Shown one piece after another: positions 27,341-34,739 of a stretch of 64,000 nucleotides of DNA (within the stretch, counting starts at the first letter, position 1; each line of letters begins with the position of its first letter). A program made the position numbers and the translations under genes. The notes beneath the pieces were generated by a model. The model did no database searches. It was not told the DNA's origin and was given only the letters and a program-made list of their open reading frames with translations. The DNA lies in the NCBI RefSeq assembly GCF_039851975.1, contig NZ_CP156660.1:1116001-1180000 (forward strand), given 5' to 3'. The stretch comes from Desulfoscipio sp. XC116 (GTDB lineage: Bacteria > Bacillota > Desulfotomaculia > Desulfotomaculales > Desulfallaceae).

Positions 27341-27861
27341 ATTTAAAAGACATCCGTGCCGTTTGCACCGCACCATCAGAAAATGAAAATTGACCCGGCA
27401 CCAGCTAAACGGTACTATTATTGGGGCGGCATATGTAACGGCGGGGCCGGGGTGAAGGCGGGCAGTGGGGCTAAACGGCACCGTTATTGGGATAGCATGC
27501 TTTCTATTACGCCGAGGAGCGGTAAATCCTTTGCGGAATAGAATATATAGATCGCTGCGGTGTATTGCAAACTGTGTTAAGGGTAATAGTATAATTTACC
27601 GGTTGCGGTTATGGAAAGAAATCAGTCGGGTAAAGATATATTAATATATATAGACATCCATGCCGCTGTCGCTACACCGGCGGAAGATAAAAATTTTATT
27701 TTCAGGATAGAATACAACTTTTGGTATGGCTGTCTATAGTAAATTATTAACTGCAATATATCGGAGCTGTAACTCAAACATTGTGTCTATATATAGATTT
27801 ATAGGCCCATAATGATATGCCGGAAGTTTAGTGAACAATAATAATTATGAGGGGGTATTTA
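27341..27861. other. Repeat-containing spacer between nfeD and floA
   Basis: The 520 bp hold two copies of the dispersed repeat also seen at 7672 (27347-27392, close; 27652-27697, diverged) and a local direct repeat GCTAAACGG-n-ACC-n-TTATTGGG (about 27406 and 27471). No convincing ORF is present. It breaks what is usually a tight nfeD-floA operon, so floA may have its own promoter in the AT-rich 27700-27850 part. Confidence 0.5.
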
Positions 27862-28866
27862 ATGCTTGCCGGTGTTACTTTTTTAATTTTAGTGGTACTG
27901 ATTATACTGGCCGTAGTGATTTTATTCAGCTTTATCCCGGTGGGATTGTGGATTTCCGCTCTGGCTGCCGGTGTGCGGGTGGGTATTGTCACCCTTATCG
28001 GCATGCGTTTGCGCCGGGTGCTTCCGTCTCGTATCGTTAATCCGCTGATTAAAGCTTACAAAGCCGGACTGGATATAACAGTGGATCAGCTGGAAGCCCA
28101 TTATCTGGCCGGCGGCAACGTGGACCGAGTGGTGGATGCGCTGATTGCTTCGGAACGGGCTAATATCAATTTGCTCTTTGAGCGGGCAGCCGCCATTGAT
28201 TTGGCGGGCCGCAATGTTTTGGAGGCCGTACAGATGAGCGTCAACCCCAAGGTTATCCAGACACCTCTGGTATCCGCGGTGGCCAAGGATGGTATCGAAG
28301 TGAAGGTAATGGCCCGGGTAACGGTGCGGGCAAATATTGACCGGCTGGTGGGCGGTGCCGGTGAGGAAACCGTTTTGGCCAGGGTGGGTGAGGGAGTAGT
28401 ATCTACTGTGGGCTCAATGGACAATCACAAAGAGGTGCTGGAAAACCCCGATTCTATTTCCCGCACTGTGCTGGGAAAAGGACTCGATGCGGGTACTGCC
28501 TTTGAAATACTGTCGATTGATATTGCCGACGTTGATGTGGGCCGGAACATCGGTGCCACACTGCAAATGGATCAAGCCGAGGCCGATAAGAATATTGCCC
28601 AGGCTAAGGCTGAAGAACGGCGTGCTATGGCGGTGGCTCGGGAACAGGAAATGCGGGCGGCCGTGGAGGAAATGCGGGCCAAGGTGGTGGAGGCCGAGGC
28701 CGAAGTGCCAAAGGCCCTGGCCGATGCATTCCGACAGGGCAATCTGGGGGTTATGGATTATTATAATATGCAAAATATACTGGCCGACACCGGTATGCGG
28801 CAGAATATATCCAAGATGGGTGACAATAAGGAGGATAAGGAAGGCGGTAGTTATCCTTCCAAATGA
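27862..28866 (+). CDS. floA: Flotillin-like protein FloA
   Basis: This ~334-residue protein organises functional membrane microdomains. It has an N-terminal hairpin membrane segment (about residues 3-40), an SPFH/band-7 domain ([40 protein letters not shown] split over about 120-160) and an Ala/Glu-rich coiled coil (about 240-290, [23 protein letters not shown]). The ATG at 27862 lies 6 nt after GAGGGGG. The C-terminal [13 protein letters not shown] is polar. Confidence 0.95.
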   Translation: MLAGVTFLILVVLIILAVVILFSFIPVGLWISALAAGVRVGIVTLIGMRLRRVLPSRIVNPLIKAYKAGLDITVDQLEAHYLAGGNVDRVVDALIASERANINLLFERAAAIDLAGRNVLEAVQMSVNPKVIQTPLVSAVAKDGIEVKVMARVTVRANIDRLVGGAGEETVLARVGEGVVSTVGSMDNHKEVLENPDSISRTVLGKGLDAGTAFEILSIDIADVDVGRNIGATLQMDQAEADKNIAQAKAEERRAMAVAREQEMRAAVEEMRAKVVEAEAEVPKALADAFRQGNLGVMDYYNMQNILADTGMRQNISKMGDNKEDKEGGSYPSK

Positions 28867-28930
28867 CAGCCCATCAAGTGATTCCCGGAAAGCTTGTCAA
28901 AACTCCATTGGGTGCGGGGAGGTTTAGCCC

Positions 28931-29575
28931 TTGTCGTCAATTATTATTATTTTGATCATCGCCTATGTGATTATGAGCAAATTCATGGGCCGGGATGGCC
29001 GTAACATGCCGGAAAGGTCTGCCGGCCGTCTCCCGGAGGATATCGAACAATCCTTTCCTGATTACGCAGCTTCGCGCAGTGACGACGGCCCGCTGACCGG
29101 ACCGTGGAATACATCCCCACGCAGTAGCGACGGTCCGTTGCCCGGCCCGTGGAATACATCCGCCGGCGGCGGTGAGGATGGCCCGCTGCCCGGCCCGTGG
29201 GAACCGGACTCTCCTCCCGCCGCTGAAGATAAACCGCGGTCAGCGCCGGAGCCGGAAGATGAGCCGCGGACCCCGCGGCGAGAGCGGGAACAAGCTTACT
29301 CCGCCGGTGTCCCGGCCTCGGAATTGGGCGAGAAAGCTTACGCCGGGCCTCGTAAACCTTCTCGGGCAGCGGCGGCGGAAGGGATGGCCTGCTCCACTGA
29401 TCATGCGAGTGCTGCTTCGCTCCAGCCATCCCCGGCGGCTCCGCGGCAGCGGCATGCCGGTAACCCTCTGGCAGTTGCATTGCGCAGTAAAAAAGCTCTG
29501 GTAGGGAGTATGATCATTGGTGAATTATTAAACTCCCGTGGCGGAAGGATTAAAAGAAAGCCGGGGCAATTTTGA
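28931..29575 (+). CDS. Hypothetical membrane-anchored protein with DGPLPGPW repeats
   Basis: This 214-residue protein is not assigned to a family. The N-terminus is one membrane helix (SSIIIILIIAYVIMSKF). Three short direct repeats follow (DGPLTGPWNTS, DGPLPGPWNTS, DGPLPGPWE, about residues 51-92), then a long Pro/Glu/Arg-rich disordered part and a conserved-looking C-terminus (NPLAVALRSKKALVGSMIIGELLNSRGGR). The start is TTG after GGGGAGG. Its position after floA suggests a scaffold or adaptor of the flotillin system; this is inference. Confidence 0.7.
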   Translation: MSSIIIILIIAYVIMSKFMGRDGRNMPERSAGRLPEDIEQSFPDYAASRSDDGPLTGPWNTSPRSSDGPLPGPWNTSAGGGEDGPLPGPWEPDSPPAAEDKPRSAPEPEDEPRTPRREREQAYSAGVPASELGEKAYAGPRKPSRAAAAEGMACSTDHASAASLQPSPAAPRQRHAGNPLAVALRSKKALVGSMIIGELLNSRGGRIKRKPGQF

Positions 29576-29684
29576 TTAAATTCCAAGACTTCCACTTCTA
29601 TAAATGGGAGTTCCTATTTTTACTTCAGGTGGGGTAGAATCCCCATCTGAAGCCCCGATGTTCAGCTTTAGCTGAATGAGTTTA
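29576..29684. repeat. Dispersed palindromic element, uninterrupted copy
   Basis: Directly after the stop codon comes CCAAGACTTCCACTTCTAT and GGGAGTTC, then CTTCAGGTGGGG...CCCCATCTGAAG and GTTCAGCTTTAGCTGAAT. It is the clearest full copy; the versions at 2300 and 43040 carry the MITE-like insert in place of the first hairpin. Confidence 0.7.
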
Positions 29685-29778
29685 CTGCATTATCAATAAT
29701 TGCCGGTGATATTTTTAAAGTGCCGGGTATTGGTCAATTATCCGAATAATTAGGACCGTTAGCGGCACCAAAACACAA

Positions 29779-29816
29779 GCCGGTACTTCCTTCTTTGGGA
29801 TACAAGGAAGACCGGC
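29779..29816 (-). terminator. Terminator of the CoA-transferase operon
   Basis: GCCGGT...TTCCTT and AAGGAA...ACCGGC pair with a small internal mismatch. On the reverse strand a T-containing tract (TTGTGTTTT) follows. It lies just after the end of the CoA-transferase beta gene. Confidence 0.6.
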
Positions 29817-29825
29817 CATATGGTT

Positions 29826-30638
29826 TTACTTCATTTTTTTCTTGATAAAATAACCCTCCGGATCTATCTCTTCACGTACCAGCCTGATTTCTTCCAAGGT
29901 CGGCGGCTCAAACTGGTATACATTATCGTCGACCAGCAGTTCAAAACCTGTGTTTTCCTGTACGCTTTGCACCGTTTCCCCGGGCATGGTCGCTAAAAGC
30001 TTCATGCGGTGTGTTTTAGCGTCAAACCCCAGCAGTGCGCGGGTGGTAATGACCCGGTATGGTCCCTTGCCTGCCAGACCCGCCTTTTTACGGGCATCGG
30101 GGCTGCCATCCAAAAAGCCGGGACTGGTCAGGTAGCTTAGTTTTTCTTTAAAACGCCTCTTTTCGTGAACCATGATAATCATAATTCGCTCGCAGGAGGC
30201 GGCCACATCACTGGCGCCGCCGCTGCCGGGCAGGCGAACCTTGGGGGTCTGGTAGTTTTGAGGAAACTCCCCGATCATGGTGGAGTTCAGGTTGCCGTAG
30301 GCATCTATCTCAGCACCGCCGATGAAGCCGTAATCGCAGAAACCTCGCTGGGCCAATTCAAAGGCGGAATTAAGCCCCTGCAGGTACATAGCCTTGCTGG
30401 TGGTGCGTGAGTCACCCACGGAAAGCGGCAGCCCCCTGGTTAGCCGCGGTCCCACCGCTCCGGACTCAAACACCGGTATAATGCCCGCAGCGTGGGTTAG
30501 CTGGGCCAGGGTTATGGCTACCATTGGTAATCCGGTGCCCGCAAATACTACCTTATTATTTTCCAGTGTTCGGGCCCCGGCTACCACGATCATTTCCTGG
30601 GGGGAAAAATCGTCGGCGTAGTAATCCAGAATTTCCAT
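29826..30638 (-). CDS. CoA-transferase family I, beta subunit (glutaconate CoA-transferase B-like)
   Basis: This 270-residue subunit has the family I beta pattern: VVFAGTGLPMVAITLAQLTHA near residue 30, then PVFESGAVGP near 55-64 with the catalytic-type glutamate, and a C-terminal LLVDDNVYQFEPPTLEEIRLVREEIDPEG. Such heterodimers move CoA between short-chain or dicarboxylic acids. The split alpha/beta form is closest to glutaconate-type transferases; the substrate is not evident. GGGAGG precedes the ATG, and the alpha gene ends 1 nt upstream. Confidence 0.88.
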   Translation of the reverse strand: MEILDYYADDFSPQEMIVVAGARTLENNKVVFAGTGLPMVAITLAQLTHAAGIIPVFESGAVGPRLTRGLPLSVGDSRTTSKAMYLQGLNSAFELAQRGFCDYGFIGGAEIDAYGNLNSTMIGEFPQNYQTPKVRLPGSGGASDVAASCERIMIIMVHEKRRFKEKLSYLTSPGFLDGSPDARKKAGLAGKGPYRVITTRALLGFDAKTHRMKLLATMPGETVQSVQENTGFELLVDDNVYQFEPPTLEEIRLVREEIDPEGYFIKKKMK

Positions 30639-30639
30639 A

Positions 30640-31704
30640 TTACATACCTCCCCGGGTGCCCGGCTGTTTTATCTGCCCGGCCGGTGTCTTTAAATCCGCC
30701 CTTGTTACGCCCTGAATGAGACGGAAGTCTCTAATTTCAATTTGTTGAATATACTGCAGCTGTTTATACGGTATTTGGCTTAAAAATTCTGCTGTGTTCC
30801 GAGCTCCGAAAATATAACGGTCATAATAATTTTCCAGAAGTTTATGGTCACCTTTTCGAAAAGCTTCCCCGGCCACATGCAATTCTTTGATATGTTGATC
30901 ATCAAAATAATAATGACTGTGGCAGTTGCCGGGGTAGGCGCCAAAGGGTACTTCCACTACTGCGTCCACGGAAAAATAAGGTATGTTCACACGGTTGGGG
31001 TCATTGACGATATCTTCATGCTCTGCTATCCGCTCGCAGGTCAATATGGTATAACCCGAAGCCATAGCTATTTCAGGGCAGGTAAACAGCGGCCCTTGGA
31101 TTCTACAGTTGCCGTAGATATCAGCTTCTTGTACATGTACCAGCGCCACATGGGGGTGAGCGGCGGGCAGCAATGCCACCGGTTCGCCTGTGAACGGACA
31201 GTCCATCAATTGCGAGCGGTTGGCTTGCATAACATCGCTGCCCAGCGGGCTGCGGCAGGGGATGAACGGTATGCCCATGGCGCCGGCTCTAAACCTGGCG
31301 GACATATTGAAGTTGCTCCAGTCTTCCAATTCAACTTGACCGCTTTCCGCCAAATACCGGAAAAGAGGCGATAAGCCAAATGATTCATGTGCCCAATAAG
31401 CTAATTCCAGTCGTCTGATTGAACACTGGGCCGGGTTGAGAACCATTGCGCCGGCCAGATATTCCACGGCCAGGCCGGCGGATTGAAACGAAAGGGTTAA
31501 ATCCTTTTTCCCCTGCCTAATGATTTCGTGAATTGCGGCCACGGGCTGGCGGCTGTTGACAAAACCGGCTATACCAATGTTGTGGCCGTCTTTGACAAAT
31601 GTGCCGATGGCTTCGGCCAGTCCCATACGCTTGTCCTTTTTAGATTTATCCTTGTTAACAAGAACTTCCCTGGCCTCATCCGGCGTAAATCCAGTCCAGT
31701 ACAT
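30640..31704 (-). CDS. CoA-transferase family I, alpha subunit (glutaconate CoA-transferase A-like)
   Basis: This 354-residue alpha subunit has a family I N-terminus with GHNIGIAGFVNSRQPVAAIHEIIRQGKKDL, then YWAHESFGLSP, MGIPFIPCRSPLGSD and HVQEADIYGNCRIQGP. GGAGGG precedes the ATG. It is the first gene of a two-gene operon with the beta subunit 1 nt behind. The operon probably serves organic acid activation in fermentative or syntrophic metabolism. Confidence 0.88.
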   Translation of the reverse strand: MYWTGFTPDEAREVLVNKDKSKKDKRMGLAEAIGTFVKDGHNIGIAGFVNSRQPVAAIHEIIRQGKKDLTLSFQSAGLAVEYLAGAMVLNPAQCSIRRLELAYWAHESFGLSPLFRYLAESGQVELEDWSNFNMSARFRAGAMGIPFIPCRSPLGSDVMQANRSQLMDCPFTGEPVALLPAAHPHVALVHVQEADIYGNCRIQGPLFTCPEIAMASGYTILTCERIAEHEDIVNDPNRVNIPYFSVDAVVEVPFGAYPGNCHSHYYFDDQHIKELHVAGEAFRKGDHKLLENYYDRYIFGARNTAEFLSQIPYKQLQYIQQIEIRDFRLIQGVTRADLKTPAGQIKQPGTRGGM

Positions 31705-31863
31705 AAATCCCTCCGTTTTGTGTGTAATTTCAATGTTAGCACAACTATTATAGCATATAACGCCGGTTAATTAGTTTTATAACATCTAAAAATACAAAAT
31801 ACATAAAAGTGAATATTTCGACAAAAATTTCCATGCGTAAAGGCAAGCTCTAAGCGCGTAGCG

Positions 31864-32493
31864 TTAGGCAACGGTGATAACTTTTTGCAGCCCTATAAGC
31901 CAGTTGTTAATTTCGAACATATTGGAGACATCCCCCAACAGCAGTTTTTCTTTAAGGTGATAATATTCCAGGCAAGTGCCGCAGGAAAGCACGGCGGTGC
32001 CCGCGGCATGTAATTGTTCAAGCTGTTCACGCACAGAAGTGCCTTCACAGGTTAAAAACACCCCGGTATTTAAAAACAACAGCGCCGCGGGCGGCGGAGT
32101 CATGGCGGCCAGGGTGGTGAACAAGCTTTTCATCAGCACCTGTCCCAGATCCGGCGAGCCTTGGCCAAGTATGTTTGAGGTAATGAAATAAACCGGCCCG
32201 CCAGTGGGTGTTGCAGAAGTTTGGGTGTGGGTCGTATTTTCATTGGTTTGATCGTTCGCTGGCGTAGTGCCGTTGCGGGCTATGGTTAAATGGTAAGCGT
32301 TGTCTTTTTGCTGTTCACTGACCTGGTAACCTGCGTTCTTGGCGAACAGCATAACGTTTTGCCGGGCAATGTCGTTATCTACAATAGTGGTGATGATGAC
32401 GGCGTCAGTGTCCGCTTCTTCCAGCGCCTTTTTTGTGTTGATTACCGGGTGCGGGCAGGCCAGCCCGCGGCAGTCCACTAATTTGCGATTCAT
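31864..32493 (-). CDS. yedF: Sulfurtransferase-like selenium metabolism protein YedF
   Basis: This 209-residue protein has an N-terminal TusA/SirA-type domain (VDCRGLACPHPVINTKKALEE, with the active cysteine in CPHP), a low-complexity linker of Thr/Asn (about 78-100), and a C-terminal DsrE-like domain (FITSNILGQGSPDLGQVLMKSLF ... VLSCGTCLEYY). This fused form occurs beside selD in selenium-using bacteria, as here (63-nt gap). It probably handles reactive selenium or sulfur for SelD; the exact step is not established. Confidence 0.92.
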   Translation of the reverse strand: MNRKLVDCRGLACPHPVINTKKALEEADTDAVIITTIVDNDIARQNVMLFAKNAGYQVSEQQKDNAYHLTIARNGTTPANDQTNENTTHTQTSATPTGGPVYFITSNILGQGSPDLGQVLMKSLFTTLAAMTPPPAALLFLNTGVFLTCEGTSVREQLEQLHAAGTAVLSCGTCLEYYHLKEKLLLGDVSNMFEINNWLIGLQKVITVA

Positions 32494-32556
32494 TATAAAC
32501 CTCCTTGGGATGCTGATAGCGGAATTATATTAAACATTATTAAAGCTCAGTTGTCC

Positions 32557-33597
32557 CTATATTACACTGATCAGCCTATCTTGGGGCGGCAGCACCCGCC
32601 CTATCACAGCGGAAGGTACGCCCCGGTTTGTCAGGTCCTCGACAAGCCGGTCGGCCAATGTATCGGCCACGGCTATAAGCAGCCCGCCCGATGTTTGGGG
32701 GTCGAACATGATCATTTGTTCTTCGGGTCTGAGCGAATTGTCTAAGGTTACTTTATTACCCAGGTGTTCTTTATTGTCATAAGCGCCGGCTGGTATTATA
32801 CCCATGCCGGCCATTTCTTTTGTTTCCGGCAGCAGCGGCAGCGCGGAAAAGCGGATTTCCAGACAGACCTGGCTGGCCGCGGCCATTTCGGCGGCATGTC
32901 CCAGCAGGCCAAAGCCGGTGATATCCGTACAGGCGCTGGCTTTATGCCGCTGCATGGCCGCGGATGCCTCCTTATTTAAGGCGGACATGCATTGTACCGC
33001 CTGCCTGACCGTTTCAGGCGACAGCAGGTCGGCTTTAATAGCGGTATTAATAATACCGGTGCCCAGAGGTTTGGTTAATACCAGACGGTCGCCGGGCCGA
33101 GCGGCGGCATTGGAAATAATGTTTGCCGGCGGCGCTATGCCGGTTACCGCCAGGCCATATTTAGGCTCATCGTCACGCACCGTATGCCCCCCGGCTATAA
33201 TACCGCCTGCTTCCACTACTTTATCTGCTCCGCCTTTTAAGATTTCCCCCAGTACGGCGGGGGGCAGGCAGTCGGGGAAGCAAACGATATTCAGGGCCAA
33301 AAGCGGCCGGCCTCCCATAGCATAAACATCACTTAAGGCATTGGCCGCGGCAATTTGGCCGAATAAATAAGGGTCATCTACCATAGGTGTAAAAAAATCA
33401 ACGGTTTGTATTAAAGCCTGGTGATCATTTAGGCGGTAAACGGCTGCATCATCTGAAGTATTTAATCCCACCATAAGGCGCGGGTCTTGAGCTACGGGTA
33501 AATGCCGCAGTACCTGCGACAGGGTGTGAGGCCCTATTTTAGCCGCTCACCCGGAGGTCTTGGCCAGGCTGGTAAGCTTTATTTGTTTTCCGGTCAT
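32557..33597 (-). CDS. selD: Selenide, water dikinase SelD, itself a selenoprotein (in-frame UGA)
   Basis: SelD makes selenophosphate for selenocysteine and selenouridine. Without recoding, the ORF starts only at 33474, losing the active-site loop. Reading upstream in the same frame from an ATG at 33597 (AGGAGG before it) gives KTSG-U-AAKIGPH, where UGA at 33549-33547 falls exactly where SelD has catalytic Cys/Sec followed by the conserved lysine. The full product is 346 residues, normal for SelD. Downstream motifs include NTSDDAAVYRL, TVDFFTPMVDDPY, NALSDVYAMGG and ITGFGLLGHAAEM. yedF follows; the other selenoprotein gene is divergent. Confidence 0.92.
33506..33518 (-). promoter_or_regulatory. 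Candidate SECIS hairpin in selD
   Basis: On the coding strand CGCAG-GTA-CTGCG forms a 5-bp stem, beginning 28 nt after the UGA; its apical G lies about 34 nt downstream, inside the range seen for bacterial SECIS elements. An alternative stem AGGG/CCCT lies closer to the UGA. Confidence 0.55.
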
Positions 33598-34005
33598 TAT
33601 CTGATCGGCCTCCTTTCTTATAGCATGTCACTTATCGGAGATTAAAATAGGCGGACATATTTTAGCCTGACTAGCTTGGCGTAAGCTTTCAGCTTCCGTA
33701 AGTGGGAGTAGAACGCCAACCAAGTCATGCATTTGCGGTTCTAAAATTCATGGGGAGTTGAATCTCCCTCTGAATTTTAGAACTTGCTTTAATGTTAGCA
33801 TGTCAGTCGAATATTCTTTTTATATTTTAATGATTCCTTTATATAATACATAAAATAATTTTATACAACAGCCGGGATGTACAAAAAACGCTTATTTTAT
33901 ATTTGGGACGGCTATAAAAACCCGGCAAAAGGTATACATTAAAGGTAGCCTTATGATAAAATTTGTGGGTGTATTAGTTTAACGATATATAAGGAGGTAG
34001 GAACA
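33598..34005. other. Divergent spacer in the selenium locus, with a long hairpin
   Basis: The 408 bp hold the leaders of selD and of the thioredoxin-like selenoprotein. At 33738-33783, GTTCTAAAATTCA and TGAATTTTAGAAC form a perfect 13-bp stem enclosing an inner GGGGAG/CTCCCT stem. The preceding CTTCCGTAAGTGGGAGT resembles the start of the dispersed palindromic element, so this may be a distant relative. The last ~170 bp are AT-rich, probably promoter. Confidence 0.55.
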
Positions 34006-34347
34006 TTGCAGCCAATTCAAGTAATTGTTTTTGGACTTAACGCTCCGGTACCCCATATCGGCTGAGGTCCCAGTCCATCCGCAGGTTGCGGGTCGGAAAA
34101 AACCATGAAACAAGAGGCCGAGGATTTGGGCGTTGCTTTAAAGGGAAGCTTTGGCGACGAGGTTGACGTAAAATTTGTAGATGTATCAACGGACGCACTA
34201 AAGGAGTACCCTAAAATTGAATCTATTTTGCCCCGTGTGCGTTTACCGCTTACGGTAATTAATGAGGAGCCCCGCTTCCACGGCGGCATATCCGCCGATG
34301 TTATTTCGGATGCCCTGCGGGACATGGCAAAAGGGCAGAGTAATTAA
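34006..34347 (+). CDS. Thioredoxin-fold selenoprotein with in-frame UGA (unassigned family)
   Basis: A TTG at 34006, 8 nt after AAGGAGG, opens a 113-residue frame with UGA at 34063-34065 as codon 20: VIVFGLNAPVPHIG-U-GPSPSAGCGSEKTMKQEAEDL. After the UGA the frame stays open and protein-like to 34347. The pattern is strand, Sec loop with a second Cys nine residues on, helix, strand VDVKFVDVS, helix, then LPLTVINEEPRF with the cis-proline typical of thioredoxin folds. A canonical SECIS hairpin follows the UGA. It is divergent from selD. Conventional calling would start at ATG 34105 and lose the active site. The family is not named. Confidence 0.85.
34079..34091 (+). promoter_or_regulatory. SECIS hairpin of the thioredoxin-like selenoprotein
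   Basis: CCGCA-GGT-TGCGG: a perfect 5-bp stem with a GGU apical loop, 13 nt after the UGA. It closely resembles the upper SECIS helix of E. coli fdhF (GGU in the loop, similar spacing), the feature SelB binds. Confidence 0.8.
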
Positions 34348-34400
34348 CTTAACAAACCGTATGGATGTACTGGCATATTTAACCGGACAGTCGTTATTTT

Positions 34401-34443
34401 TCCCCTCTTAGCCGCATAAATTAGTGGCGAGGAGGGATTTTTT
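34401..34443 (+). terminator. Terminator hairpin that embeds the yqfC Shine-Dalgarno
   Basis: TCCCCTC-TTA-GCCGC (34401-34415) pairs with GTGGC-GAGGAGGGA (34424-34437), followed by T6, and the yqfC ATG comes immediately after. The 3' arm is the only SD of yqfC, so the hairpin both terminates upstream transcripts and can mask the ribosome site. Confidence 0.7.
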
Positions 34444-34728
34444 ATGGCCTGGAAGGATTTGAAAAATAAGGTAAAACGGCAGCTTTCAGACTATCTGGAA
34501 TTGCCGGGGGATATTATGCTTGATTTGCCTAAAATTGTACTGGTTGGCAACCTGCAAGTATTTATTGAAAATCATCGCGGTGTTCAGGAATATAGCCCCT
34601 GTTTGGTACGTGTGGTTGTCAGAGACAAAGTTATTGAGGTGACCGGTGAAAACTTGACCCTGCGCAATATCGTGCCCGATGAAATTTGTGTGGAAGGACA
34701 AATTTCCGGTGTTGCTTTTTTAAACTAG
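34444..34728 (+). CDS. yqfC: Sporulation protein YqfC
   Basis: The 94-residue protein has the YabP/YqfC-type pattern: LPGDIMLDLPKIVLVGNLQVFIENHRGV, then VVVRDKVIEVTGENLTLRNIVPDEICVEGQISGVAF. It is a mother-cell sporulation protein of unknown biochemistry. It begins the yqfC-yqfD-phoH-pgpH-ybeY block, and yqfD starts 11 nt later. Confidence 0.93.
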   Translation: MAWKDLKNKVKRQLSDYLELPGDIMLDLPKIVLVGNLQVFIENHRGVQEYSPCLVRVVVRDKVIEVTGENLTLRNIVPDEICVEGQISGVAFLN

Positions 34729-34739
34729 GGGGGTAAAAA

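Noticed and set aside
29172-29504. Alternative-frame ORFs over the FloA-linked protein
   Set aside because: High-GC shadow frames without SD; the TTG frame at 28931 has an SD, a membrane helix and ordered repeats.
34017-34325. Reverse-strand ORF of 102 codons opposite the thioredoxin-like selenoprotein
   Set aside because: Its composition is Ser/Thr/Pro-rich antisense noise and it lacks an SD; the forward strand has SD, SECIS and a coherent fold.
34105-34347. Conventional ATG start for the selenoprotein gene
   Set aside because: No SD is near 34105, and it deletes the first strand and active site that are well formed upstream through UGA.
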